DNA of 64,000 nucleotides from assembly GCA_020465985.1 (NCBI GenBank), contig JAANYP010004337.1, positions 1,445,835 to 1,509,834 on the forward strand. The letters run 5' to 3'. The notes below the pieces were generated by a model. The model did no database searches. It was given only the letters and a program-made list of their open reading frames with translations, and was not told where the DNA came from. The translations under genes were made by a program, and so were the position numbers. This stretch comes from Centrapalus pauciflorus (Eukaryota; Streptophyta; Magnoliopsida; Asterales; Asteraceae). Shown here piece after piece: positions 53,932 to 64,000 of this stretch. Numbering within the stretch: the stretch's first letter is position 1; every line of letters begins with the position of its first letter.

Positions 53932-56062
53932 ATTGACCTTAGTAGAATTTTCATAGCTGTAGTGTTTCTTTCTTTTTATAGTAAGTTTAGTAAATTAGGA
54001 AAGTTTCTATTTTTAGTAAGTTAGTAGCTTATAGTATTTTATTTCTATTACTTATGAAAAACAAAAGAAAAAAGAGAGAAAATCATAAATAAAAAAAAAG
54101 AGAATATCAGAATAAGAGTTAAGTCTTAGATGCATAGGATCAAAGTGACGAAAATTAGCACAGTCGTTACAAACTCTAAGTGCTTAGGCTTTCACACATA
54201 ATGGACCTTAAATTCTAAGTGTTGTAAGTTATCTAGTATGATTTGTTGGTAGGCATAATACATATTGGAAGTCTCAAGGCTAATAAAATATTCAAGAAAA
54301 AGTCGAACGTGTCACTAACTTAGATGTATGACCAATCGGTCTTAATTTTTATGTACGAGACATACAATCTTTGAGTCTAAATGAGGTATGCAAACTTTCT
54401 GGGGATGTATAGCAACATCAAATACATCTTAAAACGGAAAGCATAGAAAAATCATAATGAATTGAGAGTCAAAAACATGTAACTCTGTTGTACGTAAGTA
54501 CAGACCTGTTGCCTCTGTTTTTATTCGGGTTAGCAAGATAAGTCGCTTTGTTGTACGTCGGTACAGACCTGTCACTGCTGTCTTGCTAACTTTAAAAATA
54601 AACCTTAAAACAAACTAAGACACTTTGTTGTATGTAAATACAGACCTGTGTCCGATGTTTGCCTTTTAAAGAAAGTTTGCAAATACCAAAAAGTTAGAGT
54701 CATTGTCTGTATGCCTTGATCATGAAAGTATGTCTATGTCTGAGGCACATAAGATAATTTCATGATAAATAAAAAGGCCAAGGGATTTTCCAAAGTGTAG
54801 CATGTTTAAAGGGAAAATAATACCAACAATCGGCTAGAAATGTATGTCACGCCAAACAATCAAAGGGATCAATAATTCCTAAGTGTGAAAGTTTAAATAC
54901 TGAAAGTATGTACGTGACACCGCTATCTGATTGAACCTTTCTTTGACTATACTCATCAAAAAGATATATCTGTTAAGTTTTAGTATAGGTGGTAAACTTT
55001 AAATAAAGTAGATTAGTCTAAAGTTTAATTTTTTGTTGTTCAAAATTTTAACTTTAATTTCATTTCATTTTATTTTTATTTTTGGTTTATTTTATTTTTA
55101 CATATTTTTTCTAAGGAAAAATGTCAAAAATTACTGAGGGTGCATTCCTAGTTGAATAAAATAAACATTGCGTGAAAATCTTGTGCTTAGGGTAAAAGAT
55201 TTAGCATAGTGTATTCCGTTCCATGAAAAGGTTGAAAAAGTTGAAAAAGTTGAATTTATTTCAAAATTTTCGAAATTTTCAAAGGTTTCAGATTGAATTC
55301 GAGTTTCAGCCAAATTCGAATATAGCAGAGCATCGAATCTGTCAGTAGATTCGAGAATGGCAACAAACTCGAATGTTGTTGGTATAAATAGGTCAACAGT
55401 GATGGTCATTAACTTCACCTATTTTCGAATCTATATCTTCGAGTTTGTCATAGCGATTTCGAATCTATTCTCGAATTTGCCGTTTTCAATACACCTACTA
55501 TTTCTCGAGTTTCTGTTCATTTGGGTTCGATACTACCAGTAGATCTAGGTATAACCAAGTGTATTGTACAAGATTTAGCTAGTTTTATACTCCATTTAGG
55601 CCAAAATCATTGGATTTTGAAGTTTTATTGGTAGAAAGTTTGTTTTTCAAAATTACAAACTTTGAACCGGTCAAAAATCAAATTAACTACAAATATTATT
55701 GATTAGAACCTAGTAGGACTAATTGATGTGATTTTCTGAGTCTAACATGGTTAAAATCATGGATTTTTGTGATGATGGTGGCCGACTCATTCGAGTCAGT
55801 TCTTGGACAGTTTCGAGTTTGTCATTAAACTCGAATAGGTCATTAAACTCGAATGGGTCACTAAACTCGAATAGATGTTCATTCGAATCTGTTATTCGAG
55901 TTTGTCATTATATTTGAATTATTTAATTAAATTTTTAATTAAACTTGTAGAAATTCATAAATGTTGGATTTTGTCCTTATACAAGTTCAAAATAAAACAA
56001 ACCTGAATTGAAACAAGTTTATTCATTTTTAATAATTCTAATATTTTATTTGATATATTGTG
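53932..56062 (+). other. SireA-5 pol-ORF3 spacer
   Basis: Non-coding, 2.1 kb. Contains the hairpin array (54466-54652), T-rich stretches (55030-55100) and TTCGAA/ACTCGAA motifs (55295-55520 and 55790-55910). It ends in TTCTAAT, a T-rich run and the CAG acceptor candidate at 56063-56065. Confidence 0.7.
54466..54652 (+). other. Three-hairpin array in SireA-5 spacer
   Basis: Transcript-sense copy. The first unit (54466-54526) begins with GAGTCAAAAAC. The middle unit has perfect 10-bp outer arms GTTAGCAAGA (54529-54538) and TCTTGCTAAC (54581-54590) and inner stem TGTAC/GTACA. The last unit is 54619-54652 with GACAC/GTGTC. Confidence 0.65.
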
Positions 56063-56067
56063 CAGAC

Positions 56068-59000
56068 ATGGCGGATAGAATTTTTGTTCCAAAGCATAAC
56101 ATGGTCATTTCTCCTGACATGCTATTCCTGAGGCGCAAGCCTTCCGCCAGATGGTGGATTTCTTGGTGGGGTCCAGAATCTCATATGCGTTATCTCACAA
56201 TATTCAGATTGTCATTCCTTATGTGCGTCAGTTCTACGACCATCTGCAAGTAGATTGTACTGTCACTCCGACAGTTTTGAGGACAAGGATTGCCGGGCAT
56301 CCTTTGGTATTCTCAGCTGACATGCTACGCCAAGTGCTGCAGCTAGGCACGCAAGAGCAGGAGAACGGCCCGATCGATTTCCCATTAGCCATTAGGCAAG
56401 CGGCCTTTGTAAGAATGGGCTATAGTCCGGATGTCACTTAGTCATCATATATGAAAAGTGGGCTGATTGGCCAATGGCGGTATCTAGCGCATGTGTTCAT
56501 GGTCTGTTTTGCCGCGAAGAAAGCTGGTTTTGACTACATTGTTTCAAAGATCCAGTCTGGGATGATTGCGTTAGTCTACAATCAGAAATTCAGCTTCTCA
56601 GAGATGTTCTTTACTGAGTTTGCTCAACAAATCACAGCTCCAGACCAACAAAGATTTCTGTTATATCCGCGCTTCGTAATGATGCTAATCAGGCACTTCT
56701 TGCCAAATCTGCCACAGCTTAACGATATTCAGAGTGTTGCCGTCATCGATAAGAGAATATTTTCCGATTGCTCCTCTCATCGAGGAAGGTTAGCTATACC
56801 AGTAGAGGGACCTTTGTTTGGTGCTGTAATCGACCCGAACTTTGTTGCCCCTGAAGATGCCAACTGGGCAGGAGAGGTGCAAGTTCAACAGCAACAGCCA
56901 CAGCAACAAAGACAGCAACAACCACGCCCTCAACAACAAAGAAGAAGACAAAGACCATCCGCGAGACAAATTCATGCAGATAGGCCTTCTACAAGTCAAG
57001 CTCAAGAGCCGGAAGAGGCTGGGCCTTCGACTGCACCACATGTATCTGATCCGACACCTGATTCGACATATCAAACGATGCAAGAGATTTGGGCAGCCGG
57101 TCCACATGCTAATGAGGAAATAACTGCTGAACTCATTGGAGATTTATTGGAACCTCCAGAAGGAGAACCTGACGTTCTCAGGGAAATCGATGAGTATCAA
57201 CCAGAGACTCAAGACGAATACATTTCAACCTCTGAGTCTGAAGAAACGGAAGAGATTGAGGTTGAGGCTCCAGAGACTGTAACCAAAGATCCATCCTTCC
57301 AAATAAGGACATATGGCTCCCGTTTAGTTGTGACTGAAGAAGAAGGTAGGAGGAGAAGAGCTTCAGAGGAGTCAGATGACTCAGACTATGAAGAAGAGGA
57401 AGAAGTTGTACCTTTGGTATATAGGCAAAGGGCCAAACGCCATAGGGTCATGCAGGGAGCTCACTCGGCCTCTGCTTCCCAGCCAGAAATACCTTCACCT
57501 ACACCTGTTCAAACGACCATTCCACCACCACCATCACCTGTTGAACCATACATCCCCTCGCCAATCAGGCCAACTCCCATACAATCCATACCATCCACTT
57601 CATCCACGTTCACGGAAAATCAACGGTTTTCTGCGCTGAAAAGCAAAGTCGACTTCCAGCAAGTCCAAATCTATGGTCTGACTACAGCTCTCGGTGAAAT
57701 TCAAGCTCATAATGCAAAAATAGACAACGAGAATGCTGAATTGAAGAAAGTTGTGGGCAAGATTCAGGAAGAAAACTTAGAGCTCAAAACCTTTCTTTCC
57801 GATCAGTCGGCTGAGATACGATCAATGCGCTCCCTTATTGAGCAATTGTTGAAAAACATAAAGGCTCAGGGGGAGACAAGTTGCCGTGATCAGGAAGAGC
57901 TGCCCAAGGATGGAGATGATGACGGCAATGATCCCAGTGCACAAAGAGATAATGAGCCAGTAGATTTTTCTGCTGCTCAACATGCTTAAGTTCAGGGGGA
58001 GCCAAGTCAGTCTGGTGTTGAAGGAGGAAAAGGAGGTGAGGCGGGTTCTTCAAAGAATCATGAAAGTGATATGATAGACGCCTTGAGAGATATTGAAGAA
58101 GAGTTAATGGATTTTGATTTCGAAGATGACATAGAAGAATTAGAAGAAGGAGAATTTGTAGCTGAGGAGATTGTTGATTGGAGATCCGACGATGATGTGA
58201 TAGAAGACGAGGACGACAATGTCAACGAGGTGATTGTAAATTCACAACCTATCACGGAGTTGTATGTGCAAGATGATCACAATGTGATTAATATAGAAGC
58301 GATCAAGATAGCCTCAATGATAGATTCCGAACTTGAAACGATAGAAAAAGAGCCTTCGAGGGCTGATTTAATGAATCTGTGGTTCAAGAAGGAGGAAAAG
58401 AAAGAAAAGCTAAAGATGAAAAAGAAGATGAGGATTCCGGTATCTGGACATTTCTCAGGAGGGATTATAAGCTGGTTCTTTGACCGAGAACTGCAGCTGT
58501 TTATCTTAAAAAGGAGAGATGGTCTTCAATACTTAAGGCGAACGCTTAAAGTTTTCAATACATTGCCGAAGATTGAAGTGAAAGAATTGGCATGGAAAGA
58601 GCTGATAAATATTGGTGACGACCCTTATGCTGAAGTAATTGCAAGGATTATTAGGAAAGAGAGTCGGTCAGGAAAATTCGAAAGGCTCAAGCCAAGAACT
58701 GGGAAGAGAGCCGAGGACGCATCAAGAATAGATCCTCATACAAGCAAACCATGGGCCAAAATGGTATACAAGCCTGTGAAATGTCTGAAGAGAGTGCCTA
58801 TGAAATCGATGCCACAGAATATTTTGAGCAACATGAAATGGTGGTATGTCGATTATGTTACAGCTGAAGCCGTAATGGAAGATACACAGGATAATGTTAT
58901 TTTGAGAGTGTATGATCCACTGCACTTAATAAATCTATCCAAGGACGACCTGAAGAAGCTGCATGATCAACCGGTCTTCTTTATTGAAGAATGGAGATCT

Positions 59001-59087
59001 GAAGCCAGGAAGTACCAGAAGGTAGTAAAAGTTTGTATAGATGCAGGTTTATATGCAGGTAGTAGTATATATAGTTCTAGTACTTAA
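56068..59087 (+). pseudogene. SireA-5 ORF3, broken
   Basis: Starts at ATG 56068 (MADRIFVPKHN), two bases after the acceptor-like CAG. A frameshift near 56130-56150 and stops at 56439-56441 and 57987-57989 (a CAA-to-TAA type change) break it. Otherwise it parallels SireA-2 ORF3 over about 1005 codons: conserved N-terminal domain (to about 56810), Gln-rich stretch (56885-56945), Pro/acidic region, coiled coil (57620-57860), acidic stretch (58080-58230), and C-terminal domain to GLYAGSSIYSSST. The last is identical at the end to A-2, which points to constraint on the C-terminus. Confidence 0.8.
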
Positions 59088-59117
59088 TCAAACTGTAAAT
59101 AGTTAGAAGCTATCCTC

Positions 59118-59128
59118 AAAGGGGAGTC
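59118..59128 (+). other. 3' polypurine tract of SireA-5
   Basis: AAAGGGGAGTC immediately before the 3' LTR. Confidence 0.85.
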
Positions 59129-59768
59129 TGTTGGTACACCCTGTGTGACGATAGCAGTCTAAGTGTATTAGCATTTTGGTTCAGATTATATTGCAAAGAT
59201 CTGGGATATTTGATATATGTGGTTATAAATGTTTGATAGTTATTGATTGTATGTTTGAACTTGATGTAATATGTTACAAGAAGTTCAAACATAGAGTCCA
59301 AAGATTAATTCAAATATAAGTTAATTCATATAGTCAAATACAAGTTGAACATGAGAAATTCGAATTTAGTGACAAATTTGAATTTAACATGGAGGTAAAT
59401 TCGAATGAGTCCTATGAGGCAGATTCGAGATTGTCAAAGGGACAAACTCGAATGGGCCTTGGGCCAGATTCGAGCTTGGCCCATGGCAAACTCGAATGGT
59501 CCTCTATAATTAGGGATAGACTCGAATCATTAAGTGACTTTTGCAGAATTCGAGAGAGATTAAGCAAGAGAGCGATTTCGAGTTTATCAGTGTTTTGAGT
59601 GTAATTTCGGAGAGAATCAGTTCGTAGGTGCGTTCGTCGTCGTCCGTACAGCGTTGTGATAGTCTCCGTGTTCCGTGTGAGAGTTGTATCCGTTAAGCCG
59701 TTAACGAGGATTCCGCACTCGTTGACGGTGTCGCGTCTAGATAGATTTGTGTAGTGCAAGACCTTAGA
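59129..59768 (+). repeat. 3' LTR of SireA-5
   Basis: 640 bp, TGTTGGTACACC...ACCTTAGA, where CA at the very end has become GA. Includes the palindrome at 59253-59290 and ATTCGAAT/ACTCGAAT motifs (59365-59580). Followed by GCAAT. Confidence 0.95.
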
Positions 59769-61256
59769 GCAATTGTAGGAAACTTTGTGCCAACAGCTTG
59801 AATATATGTGTTACCAGCCTGAGAATTTGTACTGGCAGTTTCAACACTATTTCCAACAGTTCCTGCAGAATACTCAACAAAGCTCAGAGAATTTCTTAGT
59901 AAATCTAAATCAAACAACCAATCAGGACTAGTGCCTTTGACATTTGCAGTGTTTTCATTAAACTCAACATTGGGACTTTCTTCAATGATTTTAGACACAC
60001 TGTTATATACCCTATAGGATTTGCTTTGAGTAGAGTATCCTACAAAGAATCCTTCTTCAACCTTACTTTCAAACTTTCCTAAGTGAGTTTTAGTATGGAG
60101 GATAATGCATGAACAACTAAAAGGTTTTAGGAAGGCTTCTAAGGGAATCCTGTGATGGAATAACTCATAGGGAGTTATCCCTTGTGGCTGAACAACTTGA
60201 ACCCTATTTAGAACATAACATGCTGTATTTACTGCCTCTGCCCAAAAGGTCATTGGCAGTTTGGAATCAGCTAGCATGGTTCTAGCAGCCTCTATTAGAG
60301 CTCTATTCTTCCTTTCAACTACACCATTTTATTGTGGTGTTCTAGGTGCACTATACTGCCTTGCAATGCCTTTAGACTCACAGGCTCTGTTAGGATATGA
60401 TTTTTAAACTCAGTTCCATTGTCTGACCTGATCACCTTAACTTTTAAGTTGGATTGGTTTTCAATCTTAAGAATAAAGGATTTAACTAGCTCAGCAGTTT
60501 CATCCTTAGTCCTGAGAAAATAAACCCATCTAAACCTGGTGAAATCATCAACAATGACTAAACAGTAAGCTCTTTTATTCAAACTCAAAATAGATGTTGG
60601 ACAAAAAAGATCCATATGAATAAGATGAAGAGCAGATGAGATTGAATTTACTTCCTTGGCCTTATGAGAAGTTTTGTGTTGCGTGCCTTTGAGATATGCT
60701 ACACAATGATCATCACAAATGAACTCCTTTTGTGGTAAACCTCTTACCAAGTTCTTTTTGACTAAAACATTCATTGATTTGAAGTTCATGTGACACATCC
60801 TTCTGTGCCAAAGAGCAGACTCATTTGATGATGCTTTGGATATCAAGCATTTTAAATTATTAGATTTGGATGAAAGATCTGTGTCCAGACAGTAGACATT
60901 GTCCTTTCTTGGTGTTCTGAGTAAAACAAAATTTTCCGGATTTTCAAAATCTTTTGAGAGGACAATGCACTCAGGGAGTCTGTGAATAAAATAATATTTT
61001 GTTTGTCACAAACTTGAGACACACTTAGTAAAATGTACTTCAGCTGTTCAACATACAAAACATCGTTGAATATCATATTGCCTGCTTTGACAGTACCCTA
61101 ACCTGTTACCTTACCTCCCTTGGAATTTCCACCAAATGTAACAAACCCTCCTTCAAAGCTTTTGAAATTTGACAAGCATTCAGAGTTGCCTGTTATGTGT
61201 CTAGAGCATCCACTGTCCATATGTCATCTTGTCTTATGTTGGGTCTTATGGTTGCC
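59769..61256 (-). pseudogene. SireB-2 pol, protease and integrase part
   Basis: Begins after the CAG acceptor at 61257. Protease has HMDSGCSRHITG (about 61190-61225), preceded by TGA where SireB-1 has Trp. Frame breaks lie near 61080, 60850 and 60310. GAG-pre-integrase (LWHRRMCHMNF) is followed by CVAYLKGTQHK, in which the second Cys of the finger is Tyr. The integrase core keeps IVDDFTRF and RSDNGTEF; the VAERKN region is degraded near 60310. It ends at the SireA-5 insertion. Confidence 0.85.
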
Positions 61257-61344
61257 CTGCTCAGGAAAAAGCTTAGTTAGTAGTGGAGTAAACCCAAACC
61301 AAATTGGTTTTGGGTTGTCCTTGTGCATTGACATAACTAAATAC
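61257..61344 (-). other. Candidate gag/pol intron, SireB-2 (88 or 76 nt)
   Basis: GTATTTAG at 61344 (88 nt), a better donor than the B-1 GTGTTTAG, or GTCAATG at 61332 (76 nt). TACTAAC overlaps the gag stop; TTTTTCC and GAGCAG end at 61257. Exon ends fall on codon boundaries of both frames, as in SireB-1. Confidence 0.5.
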
Positions 61345-63924
61345 CATTTGTGTCCTTTTAAACTTAATGAGATCCACTGGTGGATTCTGTGAAGAGTATT
61401 TAGTTGTGACATGAGGTATCCAGGTGTTCTTTCCAACTTTTTCTTTAACAGTCTCAGAAGATCCACTACCAGTTCCAGTTTTAGACTGAGCAGTTTGAAC
61501 TGAATTCGGAGAGCTAGCAGCTTCAGAATTTGCACTACCAGTTCCAACTTTTGGCTTAACAGTTTCAACACTTGCATTAGAAGTTTGATCTGTGATTTTA
61601 CCTTTAACACACCAAACTTGTTTTTGGTCTATAGACTGTCTTTTAGTCACTTTTAAGTACCTGTGATCAACTGTCTTCTTTGGAACTGGTGTGACAGGTG
61701 TTTGGGCCTTTGAAACTTTTGAGTTTTGAACAATGGCATGTTTTTGAACCACAGTCTGTTTTGTAACAGATGGTTTATATAAACAGTGCCTGGCCAAATG
61801 ATTTTTTCTGCCACAGTGGAAACATCTTTTGATTGTTTTGATTGGAGAACCAGTTTTGTGTGACCATAATTGCTTCTTGTTCCTTTGATTTCCCCTTACC
61901 TGCTGCTGTGTGGGAAACTTTTGGACACCATGCTTTTGGCATGTGCATATTGGAACATTCTTACCATTTTTATATGCTTTATAAGAAGACGCAATGTTAC
62001 AGTTAGAAGGTACAGAAACATGTGGAGCATTATTGCATACACTCATCTTCTCTTTTCCTCTCATGTTGTTGGTTCTGATAGAACTGGAAGTAGGAGGTCC
62101 TATAGGTTCACTCATTGTTTTGGAGTTACTCTCAGCTTCCTTACACTCACAGCCTTCATTTGGAATCAATTCTTTGTCGGATTCAGGCTTGTCCTCAAGG
62201 ATAGGATCTACAGTTTTCATTTTTTCATCTAATGGTTCATTCACAAGCCTATCAGCAACTTCTCTAATAGGATGAATGTATTTGTTATTATATGGGGGTG
62301 GAGTAGCCTTATATCCTATACCTTCCTTGGGATTGAGTTGAGATTTGACCGTATCTTTAAATTGGACTTCCATTAGGTGTTCGAGCTTTTGATTGGCCAG
62401 CTTGAAGCTACCCAAGTCTATATTTAGGCATTCTACTTTCTTGTTAGCATCTAACACCTTCTGTTCAGCCACATCTAATTTCTTATTTAGGGTCTCTATT
62501 TTCTCATTTAGTTCCTTTTTCTCCCACTCATGATATGTTCTATCATGTCCCATCTGAATCTCATTATCCTTATAGTCATTGATCTGTTTTTCAAGATCCT
62601 CTATAGCATGCATATACTCATATCTCCTCTCTTCCATCTTAGCTAGAGTTTTCCACATGCTCTCATTATGATCTCTGTACTTTTTAACCATATTTTTGCA
62701 TGTTTGAGAACAGAGTTTAGCATTTACCTCAGATGGTAGATCAGTGGAAGTGATATTTGATGTTTCTGCCATAAGAGCTTGATTCTGAAACTCCTCTTTT
62801 GTCTGGTCACTCCAGTCAAACAAATTGTCTTCTTGAGAGACAAGAGCTTGTGAGGATGATGTTTGATTGGTTTGTTGGGGTCTTGATGGCTGCTGACCTT
62901 GTGATCTGCACTCTCTAGCAAAATGGCTAAGTTTGTGGCATTTGAAGCACTCAACCTTTGATTTGGCAAATGCTGGCTTGCTTTCTGTTCTGGCTTGAAA
63001 GTTTGGTCTGTCAGTCCTTTTCAGAAATCTTTTGGCCCTCATAGTCAACATAGCATGTTGCCACTTTAAGTCCATCTCTTCTAAATCATCTGGATGGATT
63101 TGTTCCAGATCTTCAGCATTTAGAGCAAAAAGTCCATCACTTGAAACAAATGCTTCATAGTGAACTTCAGATGAGTTACCATCAGCACTTGAAAAAGCAT
63201 CACAACAGTTTGATTTATCAGTTAATGCTGATGACAGTAGAGCAGTGTTTTGATTGTAAGAAAAGGATTTCTTTTTATTTTCAATTTTAGATTCAAACAC
63301 TCTCAGGTTGTTGTAGAGATCATCGAACTCTATTTCATCTAGAGTGTCTTTGGTTCTCCATTGAGCAACATAGACTGTCCATTCTTCACCAAGAGATCTG
63401 AGGAATTTTATGTTTACTTCATCTTGATCCAGGCTGACCTTAGCACTCTCCAATTCACCTATCAGCTTATTAAACCTATCAAAAATTTGAGTAAGGTTTT
63501 CATTCTTGCCACCAGAAAAATTTTCATACTGCTGTTTTAAGAGATCCTGTTGGTTCCTTTTGGTGCTAGCATTGCCAACAAATCTTTTCTCTAAAGCAAT
63601 CCAAAGAGAATGAGCAGTATAAAATTTTTTAAACTGATGTAGATAAGCATTAGGAATGGCTATTTGTAAAAGAGTAAGAGCTTTCACTTCATTCATTCTA
63701 GCCTTTCTTTCAATCTCAGTTTTTGGAGGTGTTCTTTTTGGTATGCCCTCAGCATCTAGTTCAGGATCAACTGCAAGAGGATTTTCAACAGCTTCCCATA
63801 GGGCATAGTCAATAAATTGAATGTGCTGTTGAATCCTGAGTCTCCACATCTCAAACTTAGTGGGTTTGAGCATAGGCACTTTGAGTCCTTGCCCAGATCC
63901 ACTACTGCTATTTTCAAACTCCAT
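61273..63924 (-). CDS. gag: SireB-2 gag, intact
   Basis: Open gag of 883 residues from the ATG at 63924 (MEFENSSSGSG), chosen because it matches the SireB-1 start; the frame extends 8 codons upstream. N-terminal domain with PMLKPTKFEMWRLR, LWIALEKRFVG and FLRSLGEEWTVYVAQW. First knuckle CFKCHKLSHFAREC at about residue 325, coiled coil at about 425-510, the conserved GIGYKATPPPYNNKYIHP segment, second knuckle CFHCGRKNHLARHC at about 699. The tail has repeated VGTGS/TGTGS-like phrases, ending TTN. It is the only undamaged gene of this copy. Confidence 0.9.
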   Translation of the reverse strand: MEFENSSSGSGQGLKVPMLKPTKFEMWRLRIQQHIQFIDYALWEAVENPLAVDPELDAEGIPKRTPPKTEIERKARMNEVKALTLLQIAIPNAYLHQFKKFYTAHSLWIALEKRFVGNASTKRNQQDLLKQQYENFSGGKNENLTQIFDRFNKLIGELESAKVSLDQDEVNIKFLRSLGEEWTVYVAQWRTKDTLDEIEFDDLYNNLRVFESKIENKKKSFSYNQNTALLSSALTDKSNCCDAFSSADGNSSEVHYEAFVSSDGLFALNAEDLEQIHPDDLEEMDLKWQHAMLTMRAKRFLKRTDRPNFQARTESKPAFAKSKVECFKCHKLSHFARECRSQGQQPSRPQQTNQTSSSQALVSQEDNLFDWSDQTKEEFQNQALMAETSNITSTDLPSEVNAKLCSQTCKNMVKKYRDHNESMWKTLAKMEERRYEYMHAIEDLEKQINDYKDNEIQMGHDRTYHEWEKKELNEKIETLNKKLDVAEQKVLDANKKVECLNIDLGSFKLANQKLEHLMEVQFKDTVKSQLNPKEGIGYKATPPPYNNKYIHPIREVADRLVNEPLDEKMKTVDPILEDKPESDKELIPNEGCECKEAESNSKTMSEPIGPPTSSSIRTNNMRGKEKMSVCNNAPHVSVPSNCNIASSYKAYKNGKNVPICTCQKHGVQKFPTQQQVRGNQRNKKQLWSHKTGSPIKTIKRCFHCGRKNHLARHCLYKPSVTKQTVVQKHAIVQNSKVSKAQTPVTPVPKKTVDHRYLKVTKRQSIDQKQVWCVKGKITDQTSNASVETVKPKVGTGSANSEAASSPNSVQTAQSKTGTGSGSSETVKEKVGKNTWIPHVTTKYSSQNPPVDLIKFKRTQMVFSYVNAQGQPKTNLVWVYSTTN

Positions 63925-63993
63925 TGTGAAAAACAAAATTTTAAACAAAGAAAGTTTCTGACTTTGAAAAGAAAGAATAACAAATAAAACCTG

Positions 63994-64000
63994 TGGCTCT
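63994..64000 (-). other. Primer-binding site of SireB-2, cut by window end
   Basis: TGGCTCT on the plus strand equals the corresponding part of the SireB-1 primer site (18473-18479), so the 5' LTR should begin about ten bases beyond the window. Confidence 0.75.

Larger units (their letters stand above)
50409..59768 (+). mobile_element. SireA-5, family A element with internal deletion
   Basis: Plus-strand element inside SireB-2 pol, with perfect target duplication GCAAT (50404-50408 and 59769-59773). The first 221 bp of the 5' LTR (50409-50629) are kept. The rest of that LTR, the leader and all of gag are deleted, and sequence resumes in protease at about 50637. Pol, spacer, ORF3, polypurine tract and a complete 3' LTR follow. 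LTR overlap shows about four differences in 221 bp, so it is young despite many lesions. Confidence 0.95.
47141..64000 (-). mobile_element. SireB-2, family B element split by SireA-5
   Basis: Minus-strand copy: truncated ORF3 (47141-48092), spacer, pol (48472-50408 and 59769-61256) and gag (61273-63924). The last bases of the window are its primer-binding site, so its 5' LTR starts just outside. The ORF3 C-terminus and 3' LTR are deleted at about 47141. SireA-5 lies between the two pol parts, flanked by GCAAT. Confidence 0.9.

Noticed and set aside
57835..58255. Antisense open frames within A-5 ORF3
   Set aside because: Mirror images of the acidic and coiled-coil coding regions (Ser- and His-rich products), not conserved as proteins.

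Overview
The window looks like plant nuclear heterochromatin made almost entirely of nested Ty1/copia LTR retrotransposons of the Sirevirus (SIRE/Maximus) type. I see no host gene, rRNA, tRNA or CRISPR array. Plant origin follows from the families, the initiator-Met tRNA primer sites and the nesting. The two-knuckle gag proteins and the family B third ORF resemble sequences I recall from Asteraceae genomes, so an asterid eudicot, possibly a composite, is likely; this is recall, not a search.

Three families are present. Family A has LTRs of about 640-667 bp, five copies, and a ~1000-codon third ORF after pol. Family B has 662-bp LTRs, two copies, and a different but related third ORF. Family C has one copy with a ~1275-bp LTR. 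Layout: A-1 (minus, 1-3617) is cut by C-1 (plus, 3618-8405 and 19151-20040). C-1 is split by the complete element B-1 (minus, 8406-19150, perfect GATGA duplication). Then come A-2 (minus, 20041-33706), A-3 (minus, 33707-40215) and A-4 (minus, 40216-~46932), each abutting the next, and ~207 bp of unassigned sequence. B-2 (minus, ~47141-50408 and 59769-64000, its primer site at the last bases of the window) follows, split by A-5 (plus, 50409-59768, perfect GCAAT duplication).

Each element has the order LTR, primer site, gag (two zinc knuckles, coiled coil), protease-integrase-reverse transcriptase-RNase H, spacer, ORF3, polypurine tract, LTR. Most copies are broken by stops and frameshifts. The gag frames of A-2 and B-2 are open throughout, and A-2 ORF3 has one stop.

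The most interesting signals concern how these elements express their genes. In all three families the gag stop codon lies beside a branch-point-like, pyrimidine-rich, CAG acceptor in the same phase of pol, although the gag/pol frame relation differs in each family. A second such acceptor sits 2 bases before the family A ORF3 ATG. The family A pol-ORF3 spacer carries three related hairpins with a compensatory change between copies. The N-terminal domain of ORF3 is shared between families A and B.

Caution: a single N at 27003, flanked by a 67-bp duplication and preceded by indel-rich sequence, marks a probable contig join inside A-2. A-2 is therefore probably a chimera of two elements, and the order of blocks across this point may not be real.
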